A stretch of DNA of 32,820 bases, taken from NCBI GenBank assembly GCA_022340645.1, contig JAJDNP010000042.1:1-32820 (forward strand). Direction: 5' to 3'. Numbering within the stretch: position 1 is the stretch's first letter; the number at the start of each line of letters is the position of its first letter. The notes beneath the pieces are model-generated. The model did no database searches, was not told the origin of the DNA, and worked only from the letters and a program-made list of their open reading frames with translations. This stretch comes from Gammaproteobacteria bacterium. Lineage in GTDB: Bacteria > Pseudomonadota > Gammaproteobacteria > SZUA-229. The position numbers and the translations under genes are program-made. Below, in pieces: positions 1 to 8,102 of this stretch.

Positions 1-43
1 GCCTGTTGTGTTTGATGCTGATTCAAAACTGGTATTTTTAGTA

Positions 44-685
44 ATGAAAAGATTATTCCTGGCACTGCTGCTGTCCACTATTACGGTAACCGCGCATGCG
101 ATTGAAAAACTGGAAGTGCAGGGGCTGTTTGCCAATAAAGCGGTATTGTTAATAGACGGCAATCGTCATGTGCTTGCTGTTAATCAAATCAGCCCAGAAG
201 GGGTGAAAGTCATTTCTGCTGATAGTCACGGCGCGGTGCTGGAAGTTGAAGGTCTGCGACAACACTATAAGCTTGGTAATACTGTCACTACCGTTTTCGC
301 AAAACCCGAAACCCGGAAGGAAACCATCTATAAAAATGCTTCCGGTATGTTTATGACATTCGGCATTATAAACGGGCATGCCGTACGTTTTCTGGTCGAT
401 ACGGGAGCCAGTGCAATTTCGATGAACTCCGAGCAGGCAAACCAGCTCGGCATCCGTTATAAAAAAACCGGTATTCCTGCCGGTGTAAGTACGGCTTCCG
501 GTTATGTGCAGGCCTATCGTGTGCGGCTGAACTCCGTGTCCGTTGGAGATATCAACCAGGCCAACGTTGAAGCCTTCGTCATTGAAGGCAATCACCCCGG
601 TCCAATTTTGCTTGGCATGACGTTTCTCGGGCGCTTGAATGTTGAGCACAATGGCAATGCCATGACCTTGATACAGAAAGACTGA
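44..685 (+). CDS. Secreted retropepsin-like aspartic protease (clan AA, TIGR02281-type)
   Basis: A 213-residue protein that starts with a clear signal peptide (MKRLFLALLLSTITVTAHA), so it should act in the periplasm or be membrane-tethered. The frame is open 12 codons further upstream, but ATG at 44 puts the signal peptide at the N-terminus and is preferred. The motif FLVDTGASAISM (Asp near residue 119) is the single catalytic D-T/S-G of retropepsin-like proteases. This family usually supplies one half-site per chain and works as a homodimer. About 90 residues of beta-rich sequence separate the signal peptide from the protease fold. Substrate is unknown. It stands alone on the plus strand, facing a convergent minus-strand gene. 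The family call rests on the DTGAS motif and the layout. Confidence 0.85.
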   Translation: MKRLFLALLLSTITVTAHAIEKLEVQGLFANKAVLLIDGNRHVLAVNQISPEGVKVISADSHGAVLEVEGLRQHYKLGNTVTTVFAKPETRKETIYKNASGMFMTFGIINGHAVRFLVDTGASAISMNSEQANQLGIRYKKTGIPAGVSTASGYVQAYRVRLNSVSVGDINQANVEAFVIEGNHPGPILLGMTFLGRLNVEHNGNAMTLIQKD

Positions 686-723
686 TTAATTTTTCGTTAT
701 TTGTCTTTAGTCTTTAGTTACCC

Positions 724-788
724 AGGTCCGAATTCATTCGGACGATGCATGCCAGCATTGGCGTCGATGCCCGAATGAATTCGAACCT
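724..788. repeat. REP/BIME-like palindrome (GAATTCATTCG family)
   Basis: Two arms, 724-741 and 771-788, are inverted copies that match at 17 of 18 positions and contain the core CGAATTCATTCG. About 29 bases separate them. The element lies between two convergent genes, a typical REP/BIME position. A related pair of arms occurs at 14715-14783. The 253-bp gap between the flanking genes (686-937) contains nothing else that I can support. Confidence 0.7.
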
Positions 789-937
789 GCATATAATGAT
801 TAAGTTGTAGCTGTGGGCCTGCATAAGGTACGTTGCAGACGTTTGTTGCATCAACTGCCGGGAACGGCAAAGCCTTATCCCGGCCTGCTAATGTTTTATT
901 TGCGTTCTTTTGCGGAAAGCTTATTTTTACAGGGTGA

Positions 938-2251
938 TTAAAAAGCCGCATCAAAACCAGCCAGCGCATAATTTTCGCTGCTAAGGTGTCCCGTCCAGTA
1001 TGCTCCTGTTTTATCGACCGTATGGAGAAGGTCGACGTTAATTTCGATGACTGCCTTGACATTACGCATAAAGTAGTAGGCAGCGGCCAGCGTTAATGAA
1101 TTGATATCGACGCCTTCATATACGGTGTCCGTATTTTTCAGGTCATTCGCATCCGCGTAGTTGTACAGCATTGAATATGCCCAGTGATCACTGTGAATGT
1201 AATCAACACCGATAAACCCACCGGACCAGCTGTAACTGGTGTTTGCATTGATAAATTCATCCCAGTCGTTTTGCAGCAACTGGGCAAACCAGTAAGTCTT
1301 ATATCCTAACTTGCCGGACAGGTCGATGCCGTAAGCCCTCTTGTCAGTATCACGGCTGCCGCTCTCTGTGCCGGCTACGCCAGTGGCATTTTTCTGGGTG
1401 CCTGAATAAGCGAATAAACCGAGATTTACTCCCGCAATATCACTGCCAATACGTCCAAAAACAGACTTGCCATTGTTATTATCAAACAGGTGGTCAGGGC
1501 GTTTGTAACCGGGGCTGTTAATGGTGCTGTTCTCTTCGATGCCGCTGCCGTTGGCCAGTCCCAGCGACAGGTCAAGCGGGCCTGCCGTGTAATTCAGTAT
1601 GGCGCCGCGATCATAGGTCAGTCCGGCCATACGGTAAACCATGAAGTCCTGGAAAGTGAGACGCGTTTCTCGCGGGAACATCAGGTCTGATATCTGGAAC
1701 TGCCCAAGCATTATCCCGATACCGCTGCCAAAGATATCGTCATGAGAGAACCAGGCGTCTTCAACAATCACCGAACCATTACCGCCTTTCTCAGCGAAGA
1801 TGGCGTAAAAGTAGTAGCTGATATGATCTGATAAAGGTGCGCTTGACAGTAGCTTGATTAAATAAGGGGACTGAAAGTCAGTATCGGCGGAAATGGTGTC
1901 ACCCGTTTCTATATCGACGGTTTCTGCATCCCTGGCCTGCACAAATGCCTGGGCGCGTAGCGCCAGCGGCACGCTTTCCGGCAGCGCCAGCATGTCATCA
2001 CCCGTGTCTACCGTGGAATCTTTCCAGTTAGGCAGGCGGTAGTTATCACTGACGAATTGCCTGCCAAATTCATTGAGCCTGGGGAAGGCGGCATGGCATG
2101 TATTGCAGCTTATATTGTATTTACGCGCGAACGCGGGTATCGCTTCACTGTTGGCCGGTATCATTGAAACGCTGATAACCAGCAGAAAGAATAGGGCGGA
2201 TATAATATCCGGATGGTGTTTACTGAGCCTGCAAGTTTTCACATTCATCAT
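938..2251 (-). CDS. Monoheme c-type protein with predicted outer-membrane beta-barrel
   Basis: A 437-residue exported protein. A hydrophobic N-terminal segment (residues about 16-36) is followed by one haem-binding motif, CNTCH at residues 49-53, inside AFARKYNISCNTCHAAFP. That local pattern (Phe-Ala-Arg, CxxCH, then Pro-x-L-N-x-F-G-R) recurs in proteins often annotated simply as cytochrome c. The remaining roughly 370 residues show no further haem site. They are rich in alternating aromatic/polar strands and end in a terminal Phe (AGFDAAF), as outer-membrane barrels do. It may therefore be a porin-like protein with a haem at its periplasmic N-terminus. It lies 71 bp downstream of the histidine kinase on the same strand and could be the last gene of that operon. 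Function unknown. Confidence 0.7.
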   Translation of the reverse strand: MMNVKTCRLSKHHPDIISALFFLLVISVSMIPANSEAIPAFARKYNISCNTCHAAFPRLNEFGRQFVSDNYRLPNWKDSTVDTGDDMLALPESVPLALRAQAFVQARDAETVDIETGDTISADTDFQSPYLIKLLSSAPLSDHISYYFYAIFAEKGGNGSVIVEDAWFSHDDIFGSGIGIMLGQFQISDLMFPRETRLTFQDFMVYRMAGLTYDRGAILNYTAGPLDLSLGLANGSGIEENSTINSPGYKRPDHLFDNNNGKSVFGRIGSDIAGVNLGLFAYSGTQKNATGVAGTESGSRDTDKRAYGIDLSGKLGYKTYWFAQLLQNDWDEFINANTSYSWSGGFIGVDYIHSDHWAYSMLYNYADANDLKNTDTVYEGVDINSLTLAAAYYFMRNVKAVIEINVDLLHTVDKTGAYWTGHLSSENYALAGFDAAF

Positions 2252-2322
2252 TTTGTCCTGTTGGAAAATTTAGTTTGCTTAAAAATTCGGTTTGCTTATA
2301 GATAAGTATGTTCTGCTCTGGT

Positions 2323-3660
2323 CTAGTGAGTATTATTGTTGTGTTGCAGCGGCAGTGTTATTTCCGCCCTGAAACCACCCAGCTCGGCAGAGTCGCTAAA
2401 ACTGATATTGCCATTGTAATCACTGATAATATCGGCGGTTATCGCCAGGCCAAAACCATGACCCTGTACTTTTTCATCCAGACGGATACCTCTTATAGAG
2501 AGGTCATCTATCATTTCCGGGTTAACACCGGGACCGTCATCCTCGATAGATATGTGAAGTTCAGTGTCGGTGTATACATTTAACAAAATGGAGGTTGCCG
2601 CCCATTTATAAGCATTATCCAGCAGGTTACCGAGCAGCTCGAGCATATCTTCCCGGTCAACCGGACACATAATGTTATCCTGAACATCTGTGGTTAACTG
2701 CATATTTTTAGCTGCATACATTCCCTGCAGTGTTTTTAGCAGTGCCGGCAGGTCATCGGCAAATGAAAACAACGCGCCCGTGTGACTGTGACCGGCGAGT
2801 CGCGCACGTTTCAGGATGTTATCGCTTATGCGGTAAATGTCTTCTGTCTGCTTTATTAACGTGGCCCTGTTTGCGTCTGTAATCGTATTTTTGTCTGTTA
2901 TCTGTCTGATGACTGTCAGTGGTTTTTTGATTGCATGAGCCAGGTCACTTAAGGCGTCACGCGAGCGGCGTATACGGTGCTCCGTTAAGCCCAGCAGGTG
3001 ATTCACTTCATCAATCAGCGGCCGCAGTTCGCTGGGTGATTCGGTGCCCAATTTCTTCAGCTGTCCCTGTTGAAGCAGTCTTAATTCAGTCTGTATCCTG
3101 CTCAGCGGAGCCAGGCTTTTGCGAAGTATGAGTACCTGCAGTATGACCAGGATCAACAGCATGCCGAATGCCATGGCGGCAAACCAGTATTTAAACTGAT
3201 TGATATTTTTATTGATCGGGTTGAGGTCTTCAGCGATTGAAATGGTAAGTTTATTGCCCTGTTTCTCGTAACCGCCCGACACCAGCAGTAAAGATTGCAG
3301 TTCTGGACCCTGTTCTAATTTGCGTAATTGTATGCCAGTGTTGATGTTGGCAGTTTTTAACCTGTAGTCCCATAACGAGCGCGAACTTATCGACTGTTTA
3401 TCCGTGCTTATCACGAAGTAGTGCCCTGAAAACGGCTGGTTAAAGAGCAGATCAATTCGTGTGTCATCAACCGTAAACAGCCCCTTGTTGTCGAAGTGTA
3501 TCGTGTTGAGCAGGCTTTCAGCGTCATGCTTGAGGCGTGAGGTGATATATTCCTTTGCCAGAAACTGTACATTAATGCTGACCAGTATCCACAGGGAGGT
3601 GAAGGCAATGATTAAGCTGAGCAATAAACCTGTACTGAGCTTTGACTGTATCGATGGCAT
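2323..3660 (-). CDS. Sensor histidine kinase (PhoQ/QseC-like)
   Basis: A 445-residue membrane sensor kinase. Residues about 10-32 form the first membrane helix, and about 33-155 a periplasmic sensor region. A second helix at about 159-180 is followed by a HAMP-like linker. The phospho-acceptor His lies in DLAHAIKKPLTVI (His 242). The ATPase part has the N-box LLGNLLDNAYKW, the G1 box IEDDGPGV and the G2 box GHGFGLAI. The start ATG overlaps the stop of the response-regulator gene by one base, so the two are translationally coupled. Its place beside the PepSY, SHP and DHC genes suggests that it controls them. The ligand cannot be read from the sequence. Confidence 0.93.
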   Translation of the reverse strand: MPSIQSKLSTGLLLSLIIAFTSLWILVSINVQFLAKEYITSRLKHDAESLLNTIHFDNKGLFTVDDTRIDLLFNQPFSGHYFVISTDKQSISSRSLWDYRLKTANINTGIQLRKLEQGPELQSLLLVSGGYEKQGNKLTISIAEDLNPINKNINQFKYWFAAMAFGMLLILVILQVLILRKSLAPLSRIQTELRLLQQGQLKKLGTESPSELRPLIDEVNHLLGLTEHRIRRSRDALSDLAHAIKKPLTVIRQITDKNTITDANRATLIKQTEDIYRISDNILKRARLAGHSHTGALFSFADDLPALLKTLQGMYAAKNMQLTTDVQDNIMCPVDREDMLELLGNLLDNAYKWAATSILLNVYTDTELHISIEDDGPGVNPEMIDDLSIRGIRLDEKVQGHGFGLAITADIISDYNGNISFSDSAELGGFRAEITLPLQHNNNTH

Positions 3661-4331
3661 CAGTTTTTGTCTATAAGCACATAACCCTGGCCGCGCCTGG
3701 TTGCAATGCGATCCTTGCCTAACAGCTGGCGCAAGCGCCTGACATATACTTCTATAACGTTGCTGTCTTTTTCAGAGTCAAAATCGTAGACATGTTCAGT
3801 GAGCCTTGACTTGGATAAAACATGGCCTGCATTTAATAAAAAGTAACGCAGCAGGCGAAACTCAATACCGGTCAGCCTGTGCGTCTGCCCGTCTTCGGTG
3901 GTTACTGTTTGTTGTTCTTCATCAAGCGATATGCCGTTAGCCTGAAGTTTGCCGCCAGGCAGCTGGCTGGCGCGATGTATCAGAGCGTTAATCCTGGCTA
4001 GCAGTTCTTCAGTATGAAACGGTTTGCCGAGATAGTCATCCGCCCCAGCCTTGAAACCATCGACGCGTTCATGCCAGGCGTTGCGCGCGGTAAGGACAAT
4101 GACGGGTAAATGATTTCCAGACGCACGCCAGTGCTTCAGCACATCAATGCCGTTTCTCTGTGGCAGTCCCAGATCAAGCACAGCCAGGTCATAGATCATT
4201 TCATTACCCAGGTATTCCGCGTCTATGCCATTATCTGCGACATCGACAGCATATCCGGCTGCCTGCAGGTCCTTCTTCAGGATGGTGACCAGGTCATGGT
4301 CATCTTCGGCTAACAGTAAACGCATGGTCAT
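3660..4331 (-). CDS. OmpR/PhoB-family response regulator
   Basis: A 223-residue two-domain regulator. The receiver domain (residues 1 to about 120) has the acidic pocket EDD at 9-11, the phospho-acceptor Asp 53 in AVLDLGLP, and the conserved Lys in GADDYLGKPF (Lys 103). The C-terminal part is a winged-helix DNA-binding domain with the usual FRLLRYFLLNAGHVLSKSRL and EVYVRRLRQLL segments. The ATG at 4331 overlaps the TGA of the PepSY gene in an ATGA arrangement, implying translational coupling. A second in-frame ATG two codons later is also possible. It is the partner of the kinase immediately downstream. Confidence 0.95.
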   Translation of the reverse strand: MTMRLLLAEDDHDLVTILKKDLQAAGYAVDVADNGIDAEYLGNEMIYDLAVLDLGLPQRNGIDVLKHWRASGNHLPVIVLTARNAWHERVDGFKAGADDYLGKPFHTEELLARINALIHRASQLPGGKLQANGISLDEEQQTVTTEDGQTHRLTGIEFRLLRYFLLNAGHVLSKSRLTEHVYDFDSEKDSNVIEVYVRRLRQLLGKDRIATRRGQGYVLIDKN

Positions 4332-4660
4332 TTTTTTCCGTTTGTGTATAACAGGTCACCGGTTGTAGCATTAATATAAACTTCCTGAATTACGCCATCA
4401 TTTCTGAGTATTTCAACTTCATACACAATTTTATGACCTGCTTTCTTTTCAAGTTCTACTTCGAGGACCCTGCCTGGAAATTTCTGCCGCACGTTTTGCA
4501 GTATGGTCTCCAGTGGCAGTATTATACCGGCATCGAGCAGCTGCCTGGCTTCGATATAATCATGATAATCATCGTCCTCGGCCATCACAGTATACAGCGG
4601 GCATAGTGCCATTAATGCCGCCAGCAATAGACGTATAAAGGTGCGGTTGAGAGAGATCAT
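4328..4660 (-). CDS. Periplasmic PepSY-domain protein
   Basis: A 110-residue protein with a signal peptide (hydrophobic residues about 8-26, ending near VMA) and one PepSY-type domain covering most of the mature part. The pattern VEILRNDGVIQEVYINATTGDLL is characteristic of the second half of the domain. Single-domain PepSY proteins are often encoded beside two-component systems and may modulate the sensor. Here the gene overlaps the response regulator by 4 bp and lies 27 bp after the diheme cytochrome gene, linking regulators and cytochromes in one transcription unit. A direct role in signal sensing is inference. Confidence 0.85.
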   Translation of the reverse strand: MISLNRTFIRLLLAALMALCPLYTVMAEDDDYHDYIEARQLLDAGIILPLETILQNVRQKFPGRVLEVELEKKAGHKIVYEVEILRNDGVIQEVYINATTGDLLYTNGKK

Positions 4661-4687
4661 TATAGTTTATCCAGGTAACTCTTTTCT

Positions 4688-5251
4688 TTAGTCATCCCAG
4701 CGGCCATATCCGGGTATGCGTACATCGTGTTCGTTAAACAAACCCTGTTGTGCGCTTCGATGACAGGCATCACACTGGCTGAAACTTTTAACTTTCGGGT
4801 TGTCTTTTACCACGCGAGCCGGGATTTCATGGTGTTGACGCCGGAAGTATGGCGTGTCTGTTATGCGCACCGGTACATTAGCATAATTTATGGAACGGCT
4901 GAATTGTTGTGAGCGGCGATAAGGTGACCTGTCAGCACTGTCATTAAGCAGAAAGTCACTGATCGTCTGCCGTGTTGCCGTGTCAAGTTCAGCATTGTCA
5001 CCGAAATGATCCTCAAGCCCAGCCATTACTTTTTGCCATGATATGGCGGGTAACAGGCCCGGCGGGTACGCCATGTGGCAGCTGCCGCACTCTTCTTTAT
5101 AAACCGGGTTTGTCACAGGCGCCACGCCACTGGAGCGGTGCCTGTATTCATTTATTTCTCCCCAGCGGAAATCATTGTCACCCCAGACCACGGGCAGTGA
5201 GACAAATCCAGCAGTGAAGATAACAGCGCTTATCGCGATAGTGCTTTTCAT
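4688..5251 (-). CDS. Diheme cytochrome c (DHC family)
   Basis: A 187-residue periplasmic cytochrome with a signal peptide (MKSTIAISAVIFTAGFVSLP) and two CxxCH motifs: CGSCHMAYPPGLLP in the N-terminal half and CDACHRSAQQG near the C-terminus. The text after haem 1 (AYPPGLLPAISWQKVMAGL) and the ending IPGYGRWDD are typical of the DHC family. In characterised members, DHC transfers electrons to the SHP cytochrome. The gene starts 4 bp after the SHP-like gene, within the same operon, which supports that pairing. The membrane cytochrome b encoded upstream is the probable electron donor. Confidence 0.9.
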   Translation of the reverse strand: MKSTIAISAVIFTAGFVSLPVVWGDNDFRWGEINEYRHRSSGVAPVTNPVYKEECGSCHMAYPPGLLPAISWQKVMAGLEDHFGDNAELDTATRQTISDFLLNDSADRSPYRRSQQFSRSINYANVPVRITDTPYFRRQHHEIPARVVKDNPKVKSFSQCDACHRSAQQGLFNEHDVRIPGYGRWDD

Positions 5252-5255
5252 AATA

Positions 5256-5669
5256 TTAATCCTGCAGTGTCTGTGATTTTTCTATGTAAACTAAAACGTT
5301 GGCTTTTTCCTGTGGATTGCATTCGCGGCCCAGTGTCCATTTGCAATTGCGCTTCAGCCATTTACTGATTTTTTTGCTATCCGTTAACCTTTCCGGATTG
5401 ACCGCTGGCGACATTGGCTTTATTGCCTTGCCGGTTTTAATGTGTTTGCCATATTGTGTTAAATCTTTTGTATGGCAGGATGCGCAGCTATGTTCGCCAT
5501 TATTGTTAAACATTTTTTGCCAGAACTGTTTCCCCTGTTCAGCGTCACCAGGCCCGCTTCCCAGGATTGCATACTCCTGCAGCAGTGTGTTAACGGTGGC
5601 GCTGCCGGCCTGGGAAGAACTCAATGGAACGCCTGCAAGCAGGACTGCGAATAGAATATGGTTGTTCAT
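5256..5669 (-). CDS. SHP-like monoheme cytochrome c (DUF1924)
   Basis: A 137-residue exported cytochrome with a signal peptide ending near SSSQAGSA and one haem site, HSCASCHTKDL. The downstream segment KWLKRNCKWTLGRECNPQEKA, containing two cysteines that could form a disulfide, and the preceding NPERLTD match the sphaeroides haem protein (SHP)/DUF1924 family. Studied SHP proteins have an unusual Asn axial ligand and can bind O2 or NO in the reduced form. The Asn in SPAVNPERL is a candidate for that ligand, but this was not tested here. The ATG overlaps the end of the cytochrome b gene by 4 bp. The order cytochrome b, SHP, DHC is the family's known gene context. Confidence 0.88.
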   Translation of the reverse strand: MNNHILFAVLLAGVPLSSSQAGSATVNTLLQEYAILGSGPGDAEQGKQFWQKMFNNNGEHSCASCHTKDLTQYGKHIKTGKAIKPMSPAVNPERLTDSKKISKWLKRNCKWTLGRECNPQEKANVLVYIEKSQTLQD

Positions 5670-6265
5670 GGCTTATCTTGTTCTAAAGTTGTGTTTTCTC
5701 TGTTCTCCTTAAAGCCGGTTATCATGGCACGAGCCAGGTTTTCCTTGTGTATGCGGCTTTCTAGAAAAACGCCGGCTAGATGGACAATTACCAGTAACGC
5801 GGTGAAGTTTGCAAAGAACTCATGCAATTCTTCGAAAATATCAGCCCACATGCTTTCCGGCCGGGTAAACCAGGCGGCGAGAGGGCCGGCATGTTCATCA
5901 GCACCAAGCAATATAATGCCGCTTGTCGTGGTGATAAACAGGCTTGCCATTAACAGGATGATCATGGCGCCGCCGGCAGGGTTATGCCCGATGTAACGCT
6001 TCGCTTTGAGATTTAAAGTATCTTTTAAGAACTGAATAATGGTTTCTTTGCTGTAGATAAAATCCGAAAAACGCGCATAACGCGTGCCGATGAATCCCCA
6101 GGCAAAGCGAACGCAAAGCAGTATGAGGACCAGGTAACCAGCCCAGCTATGGATCTCCAGCAAATCTTCCTCGGTAAAATATGCAATTGTAAAAGCGCTC
6201 ACTAATGCCCAGTGAAAGAACCTGACAAACGGGTCCCAGACCTTTATTTGGGAAGCTTTAGGCAT
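5666..6265 (-). CDS. Cytochrome b561-type inner-membrane protein
   Basis: A 199-residue integral membrane protein with about four hydrophobic helices (around residues 15-30, 37-58, 98-120 and 145-170). Histidines sit within or at the edges of helices: FFHWAL, IHSWAG, LHEFF and IVHLAG. This is the pattern of the bacterial cytochrome b561/Ni-hydrogenase b-subunit family, which binds b haems and usually oxidises quinol. It opens with KVWDPFVRFFHW, typical of the family. As first gene of the minus-strand cluster and overlapping the SHP-like gene, it is the likely electron entry from the quinone pool to DHC and then SHP. Confidence 0.92.
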   Translation of the reverse strand: MPKASQIKVWDPFVRFFHWALVSAFTIAYFTEEDLLEIHSWAGYLVLILLCVRFAWGFIGTRYARFSDFIYSKETIIQFLKDTLNLKAKRYIGHNPAGGAMIILLMASLFITTTSGIILLGADEHAGPLAAWFTRPESMWADIFEELHEFFANFTALLVIVHLAGVFLESRIHKENLARAMITGFKENRENTTLEQDKP

Positions 6266-6811
6266 GATATATAGATCTCCGGTGATTAACTGGCTCTACG
6301 ATATCAATCAAAAATGAAATCAGGCTGAAAATTTGCTGGTGTAAAAAAATTGTTAAAGAAAGGGTAGCAAATCTAATCCGTGTTACATCATTATGCTGAA
6401 GTAAGGATATATTCGGACAGCATTGTGCAGTCCGCCTGTTTGCATGTTGCATCGATTATACCCTGCAATAAATTTACAGGAACAGGCGAGTTTGCCGTGG
6501 TTCGTATGGCCGCATGGCAGGATATTTACTTCTATTAATTTATGACCCTGCACTTATAAAACGTCACCGAGATACGAAATGCCGGATCTCTGCTGGCTAT
6601 CACAAAAGCCCATAACAAAAGTACTAATGCAGGAATCAATTGATGTATTATATGACTGCGTTTGCTTTTAATTTGCAGTGTTGTTGATTGCCATGTCAAC
6701 TCAAAACGCTCAACGCAGATAAAACGCATCGCCCGATTTTGACATTGCCTCAAATTACATGTTGAAGTCTTTGGAATACATAAGAGAAAACACAATCGCT
6801 GAAAGTACAAA
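6266..6811. other. Non-coding region between divergent genes
   Basis: A 546-bp AT-rich gap between the minus-strand cytochrome b operon and the plus-strand channel gene. It must carry promoters for both sides. I could not identify a convincing sigma-70 promoter or operator. The open frame on the minus strand at 6535-6810 has a biased, cysteine-rich, non-protein-like translation and no clear ribosome-binding site, and is judged not to be a gene. No strong hairpin was seen. Confidence 0.5.
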
Positions 6812-7237
6812 ATGTTTTACGTGTTTCTGATTAACACTCTGATAGTTGCGCTGTCAGTCATGGTTCACTACGAATTTCTCTATCGTATAACTTTATTTAT
6901 TCCAAGAATGGGAATACATCACCGCTTTAGAATAGTTTTTGGCGTCTTTTCCGCGTTAATAGCACATGCTTTGGAAATCTGGATTTTTGCGATTGCCTAT
7001 TATTTTATGAACCACGCGGATGGCTGGGGGACTCTGACTGGAAACTTTAATGGTAGTTTAATGGATTGTGCCTATTTCTCTTTCACGGTGTTCAGTACCC
7101 TGGGTTTTGGTGATATCGAGCCTTTGGGCCATCTGAGGTATTTAACAGGGATTGAATCATTGACCGGCCTGGTTTTAATTACCTGGACGGCTTCATTCCT
7201 TTACTATGAAATGCAAAGATACTGGGATGCTCATTAA
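6812..7237 (+). CDS. Small potassium-channel-like ion channel
   Basis: A 141-residue membrane protein. Hydrophobic segments occur at about residues 3-30, 44-67 and 112-130, and a pore loop precedes the last one. The segment YFSFTVFSTLGFGDIEP contains TLGFGD, a K+-channel selectivity-filter signature of the TxGYG/TxGFG type, and fits the two-helix Ion_trans_2 fold. No cytoplasmic RCK/TrkA or cyclic-nucleotide domain follows, so this is a bare pore module and probably a tetramer. The start lacks a strong Shine-Dalgarno sequence. It appears to be a single-gene unit between two minus-strand genes. Transported ion and gating are inferred only from the filter motif. Confidence 0.75.
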   Translation: MFYVFLINTLIVALSVMVHYEFLYRITLFIPRMGIHHRFRIVFGVFSALIAHALEIWIFAIAYYFMNHADGWGTLTGNFNGSLMDCAYFSFTVFSTLGFGDIEPLGHLRYLTGIESLTGLVLITWTASFLYYEMQRYWDAH

Positions 7238-7340
7238 CACTTGCATACCAGTATCAGCTCATAGATTTCCAGCTTGTATATCGCGAAATTCACTCCGCCA
7301 CGCCTGAACCAGATCCGAGGATAGTGTTAACAGGTCCTGA

Positions 7341-7919
7341 TTAATTTAGAATCGAAACGCCCTCATTCTCTAAAAAGTTAACCAGCTGTATCAATGGCAG
7401 GCCGATAAGTGCATTGGGGTCATCGCCCTCAAAACGCTCAAAAAGTGCAATACCCAGGCCTTCGGACTTGAAGCTGCCAGCGCAGTTGTACGGTTTTTCC
7501 CTGTGCAGGTAGTCTGCAATCATTTTCGCTGTCAACTTTTTAAAAACAACGGTATAGGGAACACAGGCGCTCTGGATATTACCGCTTGCCGAATTCAGCA
7601 GGCACAAGCCTGTCTGAAATGTGATTTTCTGTGCCGAGGCGCGAGTCAGCTGTTCGAAGGCGTTTTCAAAATTCCCCGGTTTGCTTAATTTTTCACCATT
7701 GAGTACCGCGCTCTGGTCTGAGCCAATAATTAATGCGTTGGCATGCCTGCCTGCGATTGCCTTTGCCTTGGCTATCGACAGGCGGACGACCATCTTTTCG
7801 ATGTCCTCATTCTGTAGCGGTGTTTCGTCAATATCGGGTGCATCGCAAATGAAATCCAGACACAGTCGTTGCAGCAGTGCTTTTCGAAACGGGGAAGTGG
7901 AACCGAGGACAATTTTCAT
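7341..7919 (-). CDS. yceF: Maf-family nucleotide pyrophosphatase (YceF type)
   Basis: A 192-residue cytoplasmic enzyme of the Maf/HAM1 fold. It opens with MKIVLGSTSPFRKALLQRL, the conserved S-T/S-x-x-R nucleotide-binding start. It also has the acidic IIGSDQSAVLNG and KPGNFENAFEQL motifs. Members of the YceF subgroup hydrolyse modified nucleoside triphosphates, chiefly 7-methyl-GTP, to the monophosphate. The assignment to YceF rather than to the YhdE-type dTTP/UTP pyrophosphatase rests partly on position: it is divergent from yceD-rpmF-plsX-fabH, as in Escherichia coli. The start ATG at 7919 gives the standard family N-terminus. Confidence 0.92.
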   Translation of the reverse strand: MKIVLGSTSPFRKALLQRLCLDFICDAPDIDETPLQNEDIEKMVVRLSIAKAKAIAGRHANALIIGSDQSAVLNGEKLSKPGNFENAFEQLTRASAQKITFQTGLCLLNSASGNIQSACVPYTVVFKKLTAKMIADYLHREKPYNCAGSFKSEGLGIALFERFEGDDPNALIGLPLIQLVNFLENEGVSILN

Positions 7920-8102
7920 TGTTTTTTTACAAAAGATTCAGGAACTTGCCGATGCGGTGGAAGACAAACGTGTATCTTATATAAAAACATCTATATATGC
8001 ATTTATATAATTTTTTCAGGCCTGAGAAGCCCTTGAAACATAAGGGATTATACTAACCGTTCTCTATACAGACTTGATGAATTACTGTAAAATTGATTGA
8101 TT

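Noticed and set aside
718-1062. Minus-strand frame of 114 codons overlapping the REP element and the barrel gene
   Set aside because: Much of it translates the REP palindrome and overlaps the well-supported 938-2251 gene in another frame.
6298-6311. FNR-like sequence on the minus strand upstream of the cytochrome b gene (TTGAT-N4-ATCGT)
   Set aside because: It matches 8 of 10 positions, but its centre is only about 40 bp from the ATG, which would put the transcription start at or inside the coding region.
6535-6810. Minus-strand open frame of 91 codons upstream of the channel gene
   Set aside because: Translation is cysteine/arginine-biased with no domain, and there is no ribosome-binding site. 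It looks like chance in an AT-rich gap.
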